Source of the DNA: Labilithrix sp.
Lineage (GTDB): Bacteria; Myxococcota_A; Polyangia; Polyangiales; Polyangiaceae
Assembly (NCBI GenBank): GCA_019637155.1
Contig: JAHBWE010000002.1
Coordinates: forward strand, 124,001 to 188,000
Direction of reading: 5' to 3'
Length of the DNA: 64,000 bases
Notes under the pieces: generated by a model
The model's input: the letters and a program-made list of their open reading frames with translations, nothing else
What the model was told of the DNA's origin: nothing
The model's database searches: none
Program-made: the position numbers and the translations under genes
Shown here: one piece after another, positions 49,780-58,320 of the stretch
How positions within the stretch are numbered: position 1 is the first letter of the stretch
Layout: each line of letters opens with the position of its first letter

Positions 49780-50822
49780 CGACGGATGCCTCCCGGGTGG
49801 CAGGAGAGGCACGCGCTCGCGAGCGGCGACACGCTGTTCTTGTGCTGCGCCGCGAGGCGCACCGGCTCGTGCGCGTGGCAGCTCGTGCAGCGGACCGCGC
49901 GCGGCGTCGCCGTGTTCGTGTGGCAGTCGTCGCAGCTCGCGGTGCGGTGCACGCCGAAGTTGATCGGGAACTTCATGTCGTGCGTCGGCGGCGCGGCTTG
50001 CTTGAGCGGGATCGCCGAGCTGTCGGTGATGAACTGCGAGTCGAAGCGCGCCGGCGCCCACGCGGTCGCGCGATGGCAGATCGAGCAGTCGCGCGGGAAC
50101 GCGTTCTGACCCGCGACGGCGCCGTTGTGGATCGGGCGCAGGTCGGAGCGGCGGTAGTCCTTCTCGTGGCACGCGAAGCACTCGATCGGGACGCCGGTCC
50201 ATTGATGCTCGCTCGCGCGGCGGTGGCACTCGGTGCAGTCGCGCAGCACGTGCATGCCCGTGAGCGGGAAGCGGGTGAGGCGATGCATGTCGAGCGAGCG
50301 CGTGTTCCGCCAGTCCGCCGGCGTGTGGCAGCGCTCGCAGACCATGCCGAGCCGCGCGCGGTGGGCGTCGTTGTGGCACGAGCTGCACGCGCGCTTCACC
50401 GTGCGCTTGCCGTCGTGGCAGCCGACGCACGCCGTCTTCACGTGCTGGCCGGTGAGGGGGAAGCCCGTCTTCGAGTGATCGAACTTCGGCGCGCCGTCGC
50501 TCCCGGTGTTGTCGGCGTCGGTCGCCTTCCAGCCCGACGTCGTGTGGCACGCGGAGCAGGGGATCGTCGCCGTGATCGACGGCTGATCGCCCTCCGCCGC
50601 CTTCGGCTCCGGCTTCTTGGGCTCCTCCTCGTCCTTCTTCTCGTCGGACTTGTCCTCGCTCTTCTCTTCCTTCTTGGGCTCCTCCTCTTCCTCCTCCTTC
50701 TTCTCCTCCGGCTCCTCGGTCGGAGGCGGCTTCGGCTTCGGCTTCCTCTTCGACTGCGCGAACGCGTAGCTGCCCGCGAAGAGCATCGCGACCGCGAGGA
50801 CGAGCGACCAGAAGCGGGTCAT
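49776..50822 (-). CDS. exported decaheme c-type cytochrome
   Basis: ATG 50822 gives 348 residues: signal peptide (core LVLAVAMLFAGSYAFA), then a strongly charged Lys/Glu/Pro spacer of about 60 residues and a heme domain with ten CxxCH sites (CSACH, CVGCH, CSSCH, CERCH, CTECH, CFACH, CSICH, CDDCH, CTSCH, CLSCH). Between them are His in NDAHRARLG and FPLTGMHV, candidate distal ligands as in class III multihemes. The spacer is unusual and may span the periplasm or contact partners. Overlaps both neighbours by 4 bases. Confidence 0.9.
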   Translation of the reverse strand: MTRFWSLVLAVAMLFAGSYAFAQSKRKPKPKPPPTEEPEEKKEEEEEEPKKEEKSEDKSDEKKDEEEPKKPEPKAAEGDQPSITATIPCSACHTTSGWKATDADNTGSDGAPKFDHSKTGFPLTGQHVKTACVGCHDGKRTVKRACSSCHNDAHRARLGMVCERCHTPADWRNTRSLDMHRLTRFPLTGMHVLRDCTECHRRASEHQWTGVPIECFACHEKDYRRSDLRPIHNGAVAGQNAFPRDCSICHRATAWAPARFDSQFITDSSAIPLKQAAPPTHDMKFPINFGVHRTASCDDCHTNTATPRAVRCTSCHAHEPVRLAAQHKNSVSPLASACLSCHPGGIRR

Positions 50823-52654
50823 TGCGACGCCACCTTCTTCGTGTGCGGGTCGGCGTGGCAGAAGGCGCACTCGGTCGACGGCAGGCGGTAGCGCACCGCC
50901 TCGGTGCCGTCCTTCAGCTTCGTCGGGAAGTGGCAGCGCTCGCAGCCGATCCGCTGGTGCTCGCCCGTGAGCGGGTAGCGCGTCAGCTTGTCGTGATCGA
51001 ACTTCGGGATCTTGTACGTCGCGGTCGTGTGGCACGTCGCGCAGTCGGAGACCTTCGGCTCGCTCTGGCGGAACTGACCGGCGTGCACGTCGTCGTGGCA
51101 GCCGGCGCACTCGCGCGGCGCGCCCTTCCACGAAGGTCCGGCCGCCCTCTTCCGGTCCTCCGGCGTCGGCGAGTGGCAGCCCTCGCAGCGCGCGCTCGCG
51201 TGCGCGCCGGTGAGCGGCCACATCGCGTGCTCGAACTTCGTCTGGTCCCACCCCGTCGGCTGGTGGCAGTGCGCGCAGCCGCCGTCCTTCATCTCGGTCG
51301 CGAACTGATCGCCGTGCGGGTTGGCGTGGCAGTCCGCGCACACCTTCTTCGAGACGCGGAGGTTCAGGCGCGGGCGCGCGTTCTGGTGGCAGCCCGAGCA
51401 CGCCGCGGCGACGTGTTTGCCCTCGAGCGGGAACGACGCCTTCTGATGGAGCTGGGTGCCGAAGAGCGTGGGCCGGAAGCCCTTCGTCTCGTGGCACGTC
51501 TTGCACTCGGAGCCGAACTCGCCCTTCGCGAACTCGCCGCTGTGTTTGTCGCCGTGGCAGTCCATGCAGCGACCGAACTTGAGGCCGCGGTAGCGCTGCC
51601 CGCGCGGGACGCTCGGCTTGTGACAGCCGCTGCACTCGACCTGGTTGTGTCGGCCCGTCAGCGGGTAGGCCGTGCGCGGATGCGAGTTGTAGCCGATCGA
51701 CGCGGGGAGCCCGACCCAGAGGATGCTCGCGTGGCAGCTCCCGCAGCCGTTGCCGAACGGCGCCTTGTGGACCGCCTTGTGACACGAGACGCACTCGGTG
51801 CCCTTCGACGGCGACGCGAGCACGCCGCGATCGTGGCAGCCCTTGCAGCCGACCGACGAGTGACCGTTGCCGAGGCTGACGCCGGGGTGGGTGCCGGGCT
51901 TGAGGATCGCGGGGCGCCACGCGGTCTCGTTGTGGCAGCCGGTGCAGTTCGGGCCGAGGCGGCCTTTGTGGAAGTCCTTGTGGCAGTCGGTGCACGCGCC
52001 GAAGCGGAGGCCGACGTACTTCGGCGGCTCGCCGTGGCACTGCGCGCAGGAGACCCGCTGGTGCGCGCCGCGCAGCTTGAAGCGCGCGAGGTCGTGGTTG
52101 AAGTTCGATTGCACCTTCGCGTCGCGCCACGCGGTCTCGTTGTGGCACTGGGCGCAGCTCGTGCCGAAGCGCCCTTCGTGGAAGTCCTTGTGGCACGAGG
52201 TGCAGGCCTGCGAGAGGCCGAGGAACGTCGGTGCGCCGCGGCCGTTCACGCGGTTGTGGCACTTGTTGCAGGCCGCCGCCTTGTGCGCGCCGCCGAACGC
52301 CCAGCCGCCCTCGGCGTGGTTGAACTGCGCCTGGTTCCCGCCCGGCCAGCGGATGAGCCGGTTGTTCACGCCGTGGTGCTCGACGTGGCACTGCTCGCAC
52401 GGACGCCCGCGGTAGGTGCGGCCGTGGAGGCCGGCGCCGGCCGCGATCTTCTGACCGAGGTCGTTGTGGCACGTGAGGCAGAGCGACTGCTCGACGCGCT
52501 TGCCGGACGAGTGGCAGCGCGTGCAGTTCTGGTCGCCTTCGAGCGGCGCGTGCCCGCGCGAGAGCGGACCCGGCGAGAGGAGCTGCGCCGAGGCGGTGCT
52601 CGTGACGAAGAAGATCGCGAGCGCGAGGAGGACACGGAAGATCCCCCTCGTCAT
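50819..52654 (-). CDS. exported 23-heme c-type cytochrome with repeated modules
   Basis: ATG 52654 gives 611 residues: a signal peptide (VLLALAIFFVTSTASA) and 23 CxxCH heme sites. The sequence is built from about six similar modules of roughly 85 residues. Each contains CxxCHxDxHxGxFG, then CxxCHxxxxW, FxHxxxxFxLxGxHxxxxCxxCH, with a His after each heme pair that can act as distal ligand. Examples are CHKDFHEGRFG, CHKDFHKGRLG, CHGDKHSGEFAKG, CHDDVHAGQFR. About 23 hemes in one chain would form a long electron wire in the periplasm. Coupled to the b-type membrane protein gene and the decaheme gene by ATGA overlaps. Confidence 0.93.
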   Translation of the reverse strand: MTRGIFRVLLALAIFFVTSTASAQLLSPGPLSRGHAPLEGDQNCTRCHSSGKRVEQSLCLTCHNDLGQKIAAGAGLHGRTYRGRPCEQCHVEHHGVNNRLIRWPGGNQAQFNHAEGGWAFGGAHKAAACNKCHNRVNGRGAPTFLGLSQACTSCHKDFHEGRFGTSCAQCHNETAWRDAKVQSNFNHDLARFKLRGAHQRVSCAQCHGEPPKYVGLRFGACTDCHKDFHKGRLGPNCTGCHNETAWRPAILKPGTHPGVSLGNGHSSVGCKGCHDRGVLASPSKGTECVSCHKAVHKAPFGNGCGSCHASILWVGLPASIGYNSHPRTAYPLTGRHNQVECSGCHKPSVPRGQRYRGLKFGRCMDCHGDKHSGEFAKGEFGSECKTCHETKGFRPTLFGTQLHQKASFPLEGKHVAAACSGCHQNARPRLNLRVSKKVCADCHANPHGDQFATEMKDGGCAHCHQPTGWDQTKFEHAMWPLTGAHASARCEGCHSPTPEDRKRAAGPSWKGAPRECAGCHDDVHAGQFRQSEPKVSDCATCHTTATYKIPKFDHDKLTRYPLTGEHQRIGCERCHFPTKLKDGTEAVRYRLPSTECAFCHADPHTKKVASQ

Positions 52655-53529
52655 GAGAAGATCCAGCGGTAGCCGTAGGCCCACGCGACCCAGATGTGGA
52701 CGGTGACGCTGAGCACCATCAGGATCGCCATGAAGCCGTGCACGGAGCGCCACGAGCGCATCAGCGCCGCGCCGGCGTTGGAGTCGATCTCGGACGCGGC
52801 GAGGTCGCCGAGCTCCGCGACGAGATCGACGACGCGCTCGCGCTCGATCTGGATGAGCATCTGGATCGCGGGATCGCGCGCGGCGGCGCGCTCGACCACG
52901 AGCCGGCGCGCCTTCGCCTCCTGCGTCCAGCGCGGCACCGTGATGAGCGCCTGGAAGAGCGACGCGCTCGGCGGCAGGCGCGTGCACGGCACCTTGCCGA
53001 CCGCCTCGCGCACCTCGCGCGAGAAGTCGGGGAGCACCTTCTCCACCTCGCCGATGCGCTGCTGGAACGCGATGCCGCCCGCCTTCGGGACGAGGCGATA
53101 GATGTAGAGGCCGACCGCGCCGGTCGCGACGAGGACGGCGAGGCTGATCGAGGTCGTCGTCGCGATCGGCGTGCGGAGCTGGAAGGTGGAGTGGAACGCG
53201 ACGAGCACCGCGCCGACGAGGCCGGCGAGGACGTGCATGTCGAGCCAGGTGCTGAGGCGCCCGAAGTTGAACTTCGCGAAGCGACGGCGCACGAGGTAGA
53301 GCAGGTTCGCGATGATGAGCGCGGTGCCGACGATGCCGTAGCCGTGGCCGAGGAGCCCGGACGGCTTCAGCGTCTTGAAGTCGGGGTGATCGAAGCGCTC
53401 GTGCGTCGAGAGCAGGTAGTAGCCGCGGCCCTCGAGGTAGAGCCACACCGTGAGGAGGACGAGGCCGCCGAGCGTGAGCCACGGCGCGAGGCGCGTCTTC
53501 TTCTTTGCGGGCTGGGCAGTCGCCGACAC
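52651..53529 (-). CDS. integral membrane protein with histidine-bearing helices, probable b-type cytochrome
   Basis: The 292-residue protein has about five hydrophobic helices (near residues 16-32, 62-80, 98-115, 125-146 and 262-288). Paired His occur in helices HVLAGLVGAVLVAFHS and VHGFMAILMVLSVTVHIWVAW, suitable for binding two b-hemes. A soluble loop of about 110 residues separates the last helices. It is likely the inner-membrane quinol-side or electron-transfer partner. It lies between the 5-heme and 23-heme cytochrome genes, nine bases from the first and overlapping the second by four. Family not recognised with certainty. Confidence 0.75.
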   Translation of the reverse strand: MSATAQPAKKKTRLAPWLTLGGLVLLTVWLYLEGRGYYLLSTHERFDHPDFKTLKPSGLLGHGYGIVGTALIIANLLYLVRRRFAKFNFGRLSTWLDMHVLAGLVGAVLVAFHSTFQLRTPIATTTSISLAVLVATGAVGLYIYRLVPKAGGIAFQQRIGEVEKVLPDFSREVREAVGKVPCTRLPPSASLFQALITVPRWTQEAKARRLVVERAAARDPAIQMLIQIERERVVDLVAELGDLAASEIDSNAGAALMRSWRSVHGFMAILMVLSVTVHIWVAWAYGYRWIFS

Positions 53530-53538
53530 GTCGTCTCC

Positions 53539-54147
53539 TCAGCTCTTGAGGGGAAGCCACGCCTTGACCGTGGGCGATCCGACGTTGTGGCAACCCGGCG
53601 CGACCGCGCAATTCTTTGGCTTCTGATCGCCTTTGTGGGTGGGGTTGTTGTCGTACTGCTCCTTGTGGCAGGTGTAACAGGAGTCCGCGGCGGCGCTGAT
53701 CTTCGCGAACGACGCCGTCGTGTGGATGTCCTTCGGGAGCGGCTTGTAGGTCTCGGTGCTGTGGCAGTCCGCGCAGTCGGTCGGGAACATGCCCTCGTGC
53801 TTCGGCTTCGTCGTCGCGTCGTAGTCGTCCTTGTGACAGCCCTCGCACTTGACCTTGTTCGACGTGACGATCTCGAGCGCGTGGATCGTCTTCGCGTCGG
53901 CCTGCTTCGAGAGCGGCGACCAGAGCTCGGTGCTGTGGCAGTCGTCGCACGTGTCGGGGATCGATCCTTCGTGCCGCGGGCTCAGCGCCGCGACGTAGGC
54001 CGCCTTGTGGCAGACGATGCAGTCGTTCTCGAGCGCGAGCTTGGTCTCGTGGACGTCGGGCTCGGAGCCGCACGCGGCGGGCCCGCCGCCGAAGACGGCG
54101 ACGAGGAACGCGAGGCCGATGAAGACGACCAGGATTCGGTTCGTCAT
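53539..54147 (-). CDS. exported 5-heme (possibly 6-heme) cytochrome, probably lipid-anchored
   Basis: The 202-residue product starts with a hydrophobic segment (ILVVFIGLAFLVAVFGGG) ending in PAAC, an imperfect lipobox. Five standard heme sites follow: CIVCH, CDDCH, CEGCH, CADCH, CYTCH. A sixth, CAVAPGCH (C180-H187), has five residues between the cysteines instead of two. His in PRHEGSIP, PKHEGMFP and PTHKGDQK recur at similar positions after the hemes and may be distal ligands. Reading order places it between the Fe-S flavoprotein and the membrane protein, so it may receive electrons first on the outer face of the inner membrane. Confidence 0.88.
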   Translation of the reverse strand: MTNRILVVFIGLAFLVAVFGGGPAACGSEPDVHETKLALENDCIVCHKAAYVAALSPRHEGSIPDTCDDCHSTELWSPLSKQADAKTIHALEIVTSNKVKCEGCHKDDYDATTKPKHEGMFPTDCADCHSTETYKPLPKDIHTTASFAKISAAADSCYTCHKEQYDNNPTHKGDQKPKNCAVAPGCHNVGSPTVKAWLPLKS

Positions 54148-55476
54148 TCAGGTCCTCCAGGCCTCGCCGAACTTCTTCACCACCTCGACGCCGAACTTCG
54201 CGAGGAGCTCGGCGGGGGCGGTGCCGCCGATCTGCACGATGACGGAGTCGTTCTGGAGGCGGATCTCCTCGCCGGGACGATCGGTCTTGAGGAAGACCGC
54301 GTCGTCCTCGATGCGCGCGATCTCGCTCGGCATGAGCGCCTGCACGACGCCCTGACCGATCGCCTGATCGATGCGGCGGCGGTTGTCGGCGCGGCAGCGC
54401 GCGAAGGCGCCCTTGCGGTAGCTGATCGACACCGACGCGCAGCAGCGCGCGTCGGCGAGGGAGAGCGCGCTCTCGACGGCGGAGTTTCCGCCGCCGACGA
54501 CGAGGACGTGTTTGCCCGCGAACTCGCGCGGCTCGAGGAGGCGGTAGTGGACCTTCGGCGTCTCCTCGCCCGGGACCTCGAGCTTGCGCGGAGAGCCGCG
54601 GCGGCCGAGGCCGAGGAACACGTTCGCGGCGCGGATCGGGCCGGTGCTCGTCTTGAGGCGCCACATGCCGTCGGGATCGGCCTCGACGCCCTCGACGAGG
54701 GTGCCGACCTGCACCGGCAGCTTCACCTCGCGCATGATGCGCTCCCACAGCTCGACGAGCTCCTCCTTGCTCATCTTCGCGGCCTTCACCTTGCCGACGA
54801 TCGCGAAGTCGAGCGCGCCGGTCATGACGACCTTGGCGCGCGGGTAGTGCATGATCGTGCCGCCGAACTGCTCGCGCTCGAGCATGATGACCTTGAGGTT
54901 GGCCTCGAGGAACCGGAGCGTCGCGCTGATGCCGGCCGGACCCGCGCCGACGACCGCGACGTCGTAGGCGTCGCCGCGGCCGCGCCGCTGGCTCTGCTTG
55001 ATGACGTGGTCCGCCGCCTGCCGCCCTTGCGACACCGCGTTGCGGATGAGCCCCATCCCGCCGAGCTCGCCGACGATGTAGACGCCGGGGCGCGTCGTCT
55101 GGAAGTTCTGGTCGATCTTCGGGAGCTCGACGCCCTTGTTGGCGGTGCCGAAGACCATCGCGACCGCGTCGACGGGACAGGCGTCGACGCAGGCGGAGTG
55201 ACCGACGCAGGCGAGGGGGTTGACGAGCACCGCTTGCCCGCGCACCACCGCGAGGACGTCCTTCTCCGGGCAGGCGAAGACGCAGGCGCCGGAGCCGATG
55301 CAGCGATCGAGATCGATGCGCGGATGGATCGTGTCGGGGACGATCTCGCCGAGCGCGGCCATGTCCTCGAGCGTGGCGATCGCCTTCTCCTCGGTGCCCT
55401 TCCCGATCTGGCTGAAGAGCCAGTACAGGATGGAGGAGATGACGACGCCGAGCGCGATCCAGCCGTAGGTCGACAT
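54148..55476 (-). CDS. membrane-anchored flavoprotein with two ferredoxin-type Fe-S motifs
   Basis: The 442-residue protein has an N-terminal transmembrane helix (IALGVVISSILYWLF), a ferredoxin-like region (about 55-105) and a thioredoxin-reductase-like FAD/NAD(P) domain (VAVVGAGPAGISA near 175; VLVVGGGNSAVESA near 320). The two cluster motifs read C59-IGSGA-C65-VFA-C69-P and C90-VGHSA-C96-VDA-C100-P. In each the second Cys of CxxCxxCxxxCP is replaced, by Ser62 and His93. Both clusters would therefore be three-Cys or use Ser/His ligands. It probably passes electrons from NAD(P)H to the cytochrome chain, or the reverse. Confidence 0.85.
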   Translation of the reverse strand: MSTYGWIALGVVISSILYWLFSQIGKGTEEKAIATLEDMAALGEIVPDTIHPRIDLDRCIGSGACVFACPEKDVLAVVRGQAVLVNPLACVGHSACVDACPVDAVAMVFGTANKGVELPKIDQNFQTTRPGVYIVGELGGMGLIRNAVSQGRQAADHVIKQSQRRGRGDAYDVAVVGAGPAGISATLRFLEANLKVIMLEREQFGGTIMHYPRAKVVMTGALDFAIVGKVKAAKMSKEELVELWERIMREVKLPVQVGTLVEGVEADPDGMWRLKTSTGPIRAANVFLGLGRRGSPRKLEVPGEETPKVHYRLLEPREFAGKHVLVVGGGNSAVESALSLADARCCASVSISYRKGAFARCRADNRRRIDQAIGQGVVQALMPSEIARIEDDAVFLKTDRPGEEIRLQNDSVIVQIGGTAPAELLAKFGVEVVKKFGEAWRT

Positions 55477-55478
55477 GG

Positions 55479-56228
55479 CTACTTCTGCTTCACCGAGTCG
55501 AGGAGGGAATCGAGCTCCGCGCGCGCGGACTGCACCGTCTTCTTGGGCCCCGTGATCTTGAAGAAGTGCGGCTGGTCCGGGGTCTCGACGATCGCGCCGA
55601 GCAGCGCCGCGTTCTCCTGCGGCTTGTCGCCTCCCATTCCGCCGCCGTAGGTCCCCTCCGCTTCGACGACGGTCACCTTCAGGCCCGCGACCGTCTTCGT
55701 GCTGCGCTTCGCCTTCGCCTTCGCCTCGGGACCGAACTGACCGATCCAGCGATCGATGTTCGCGTCGAGCGAGCCGCCGGCCTGGGTGACGGAGACGTCC
55801 GCGTCCGCAGCGTCGCCCTCCGCGCGCGGGACGCGGTACGTCGCGATGCGCATCGAGCTCGTGTTCGGCATTTGCTGCCAGCGTGGCGGCACCGTCCAGG
55901 CGAGGCCGGTCGCGGCGAGGTTGCCGTGATCGCCGTGCCCCGCGCCGAGCCCCGAGTTGCCGGGCGCGACCTCGGGGTGACCGGGCGGAAGATCGCCGGT
56001 CATGTCGCTCCCGCCCATGCCGCCGCCGACCGGCGGATGGTTCGGCGGGAGCTCCTGACCTTCGTCCTCGTGATCGTGATCGTGCGGGCTCACCGGCGCC
56101 GGATCGGCGTGCACGGTCGTCGTCGAGACCGCTGCCGGGCTCGTCGAGCGACCCGCGGCGAAGGCGCCGGCGGACGCGATGATCGTGACGGCGATCGTCG
56201 TGGTGAGGCGAACCTGGATGTCCTTCAT
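55479..56228 (-). CDS. His-rich exported protein of unknown function
   Basis: The 249-residue product has a signal-type hydrophobic segment (TTTIAVTIIASAGAFAAG). Residues 40-105 are rich in His, Asp, Gly and Pro (HDHDHEDEGQELPPNHPP), a plausible metal-binding or flexible linker. The final 140 residues form a globular domain (LAWTVPPRWQQMPNTSSMRIATYRVP, SVTQAGGSLDANIDRWIGQFG, HFFKITGPKKTVQSA). No heme site. Located two bases before the Fe-S flavoprotein gene and 14 bases after acs, inside the operon. Confidence 0.7.
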   Translation of the reverse strand: MKDIQVRLTTTIAVTIIASAGAFAAGRSTSPAAVSTTTVHADPAPVSPHDHDHEDEGQELPPNHPPVGGGMGGSDMTGDLPPGHPEVAPGNSGLGAGHGDHGNLAATGLAWTVPPRWQQMPNTSSMRIATYRVPRAEGDAADADVSVTQAGGSLDANIDRWIGQFGPEAKAKAKRSTKTVAGLKVTVVEAEGTYGGGMGGDKPQENAALLGAIVETPDQPHFFKITGPKKTVQSARAELDSLLDSVKQK

Positions 56229-56242
56229 GGGTCACTGCGCGA

Positions 56243-58219
56243 TCAGTCCTCGTCCTTCTGGAGCTTCGCGAGCACGCTGAAGTCCTCGAGCGTCGACGTG
56301 TCGCCCTTGGTCTCCGTGTTGCCGGCCGCGACCTCCTTCAGGAGTCGTCTCATGATCTTGCCGGAGCGCGTCTTCGGAAGCGAGTCCGTGAAGCGGATCG
56401 CGTCCGGCCGCGCGAATTTCCCGATCTCCTTGTCGATGTGCTCCGCGAGCTTCGATTTCAGGTCCTTGTTCGCGATATGCCCCGATTTCAGGGTCACGAA
56501 CACGACGAGGGCCTGGCCCTTGAGCTCGTCGGGGCGGCCCACCGCGGCCGCCTCGGCGACGGCGGGGTGGCTGACGAGGGCGCTCTCGATCTCGGCCGTG
56601 CCGATGCGGTGTCCTGCAACGTTGAGGACGTCGTCGATGCGGCCGACGACCCAGAAGTAGCCGTCCTCGTCGCGGCGCGCGCCGTCGCCGGTGAAGTACA
56701 CGTCGGGGAGCACGTCCCAGTACGTCTTGTGGTAGCGCTCGTCCTCGCCCCAGAGCGTGCGCGCCATCGAGGGCCACGGCCGGCGGATGACGAGCTTGCC
56801 GCCCTCGTTCGCCTGGCACTCGACCCCGTTGTCTTTGACGACCGCGATGTCGACGCCGAACATCGGGAGGCCGGTCGATCCCGGCTTCGAGTAGCAGGCG
56901 CCGGGGAGCGTGGTCAGCATGATCGACCCGGTCTCGGTCTGCCACCACGTGTCGACGATGGGGCAGCGGCCGCCGCCGATCGTCTTGTGGTACCAGATCC
57001 ACGCCTCGGGGTTGATCGGCTCGCCGACGGAGCCGAGGAGGCGGAGCGACGAGAGGTCGTGCTTCGCGGGCCACTCGTCGCCGGCGCGGATGAAGGCGCG
57101 GATCGCCGTCGGCGCGGTGTAGAGGATGGTGACGCCGTGGCGCTCGATGATGCTCCAGAAGCGCGACCAGTCCGGCGCGTTGGGCGCGCCTTCGTACATC
57201 ATCACGCTCGCGCCGCACGAGAGCGGCCCGTACACGAGGTAGCTGTGGCCGGTGACCCAGCCGACGTCGGCGGTGCACCAGTAGAGATCGCCCGGCTTGA
57301 GGTCGAAGACGTATTTCGTCGTGACGTGCGCGCCGGCGAGGTACCCCGCCGACGTGTGCATGACGCCCTTCGGCTTCCCGGTCGAGCCCGACGTGTAGAG
57401 GATGAAGAGCGGGTGCTCGGCGTCGAAGGCGCTGGGGTGCTTCGCGAGCTTCAGCGCGGCCTCGGAGGGCTTGCGGTTCTCGAGGTCCTCCCACCAGACG
57501 TCGCGGCCCTCCTTCATGTCGACGGGGCAGCGCTCGCCGCCGACGCGGCGGAGGACGATCGTCTTCTCGATCGTCTTCGTCTGCTCGAGCGCGACGTCGA
57601 CCATCTTCTTGAGCGGGACGACGTTGCCGCGGCGCCAGGCGCCGTCCTGCGTGAGGAGCACCTTCGCACCGCAGTCGTTGATGCGGTCGCGCAGCGCGTC
57701 CGAGCTGAAGCCGCCGAAGATGACCGAGTGCGTGGCGCCGAGGCGCGCGCAGGCGAGCATCGCGATCGCCGTCTCGGGCACCATGCCCATGTAGATCGCG
57801 ACGCGATCGCCGGGCTTCACGCCCATGTCGACGAGCGCTGCGGCGAGGCGGACGACCTCGCGATGGAGCTCGAAGTACGTGAGCGTGCGCGTGTCGCCGG
57901 GCTCGCCCTCGAAGACGATCGCGGCGCGCGTGCGCACGTCGGTCCCGAGGTGGCGATCGAGGCAGCTCTCGGTGACGTTGAGCTCCGCGCCGGCGAAGAA
58001 CTTCGCCTTCGGCAGGCTCCACTCCGAGAACGAGGACCAGACCTTGCGAAAGACGAGGTCAGTGGTGTGCTCGTGCCAGAATGCCTCAGGTTCGTCGAGC
58101 GAGCGCCGGTACATCGACGTGTACTCGGCGTGCGACTGGACGCGGGCGGTCTTCGAGAACTCGGCCGACGGCGGGAACCGCCGATCTTCCTTGAGATGCG
58201 ATTGGATGCTGTCGGTCAT
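56243..58219 (-). CDS. acs: AMP-forming acetyl-CoA synthetase
   Basis: The 658-residue protein is a full-length acetyl-CoA synthetase. Landmarks are YTSGSTGKPKGVMHT (P-loop), WWQTETGSI, YFTGDGARRDEDGYFWVVGRIDDVLNVAGHRIGT (hinge and CoA/adenylate contacts) and TRSGKIMRRLLK with the regulatory Lys near 621 that protein acetyltransferases modify. It converts acetate, ATP and CoA to acetyl-CoA. It starts the tight leftward run with the cytochromes (14 bases to the next gene), so it is likely the first gene of that operon, an unexpected pairing. Confidence 0.95.
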   Translation of the reverse strand: MTDSIQSHLKEDRRFPPSAEFSKTARVQSHAEYTSMYRRSLDEPEAFWHEHTTDLVFRKVWSSFSEWSLPKAKFFAGAELNVTESCLDRHLGTDVRTRAAIVFEGEPGDTRTLTYFELHREVVRLAAALVDMGVKPGDRVAIYMGMVPETAIAMLACARLGATHSVIFGGFSSDALRDRINDCGAKVLLTQDGAWRRGNVVPLKKMVDVALEQTKTIEKTIVLRRVGGERCPVDMKEGRDVWWEDLENRKPSEAALKLAKHPSAFDAEHPLFILYTSGSTGKPKGVMHTSAGYLAGAHVTTKYVFDLKPGDLYWCTADVGWVTGHSYLVYGPLSCGASVMMYEGAPNAPDWSRFWSIIERHGVTILYTAPTAIRAFIRAGDEWPAKHDLSSLRLLGSVGEPINPEAWIWYHKTIGGGRCPIVDTWWQTETGSIMLTTLPGACYSKPGSTGLPMFGVDIAVVKDNGVECQANEGGKLVIRRPWPSMARTLWGEDERYHKTYWDVLPDVYFTGDGARRDEDGYFWVVGRIDDVLNVAGHRIGTAEIESALVSHPAVAEAAAVGRPDELKGQALVVFVTLKSGHIANKDLKSKLAEHIDKEIGKFARPDAIRFTDSLPKTRSGKIMRRLLKEVAAGNTETKGDTSTLEDFSVLAKLQKDED

Positions 58220-58320
58220 GGGAAGCTCCGCCGGCCCGCATACCGCGGCGGCGGGGCGGCGCCAAGAAGCGGAGAGCTGTCGCAGAACGCCGCTGGCACG
58301 GCTCGCGCTTTCGGCCCGGC

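Noticed and set aside
58291..58307. sigma54-like TGGCACG element upstream of the SGNH lipoprotein gene
   Set aside because: The -12 half (GCGCT) does not match TTGC, and TGGCAC-like strings are common in this base composition.
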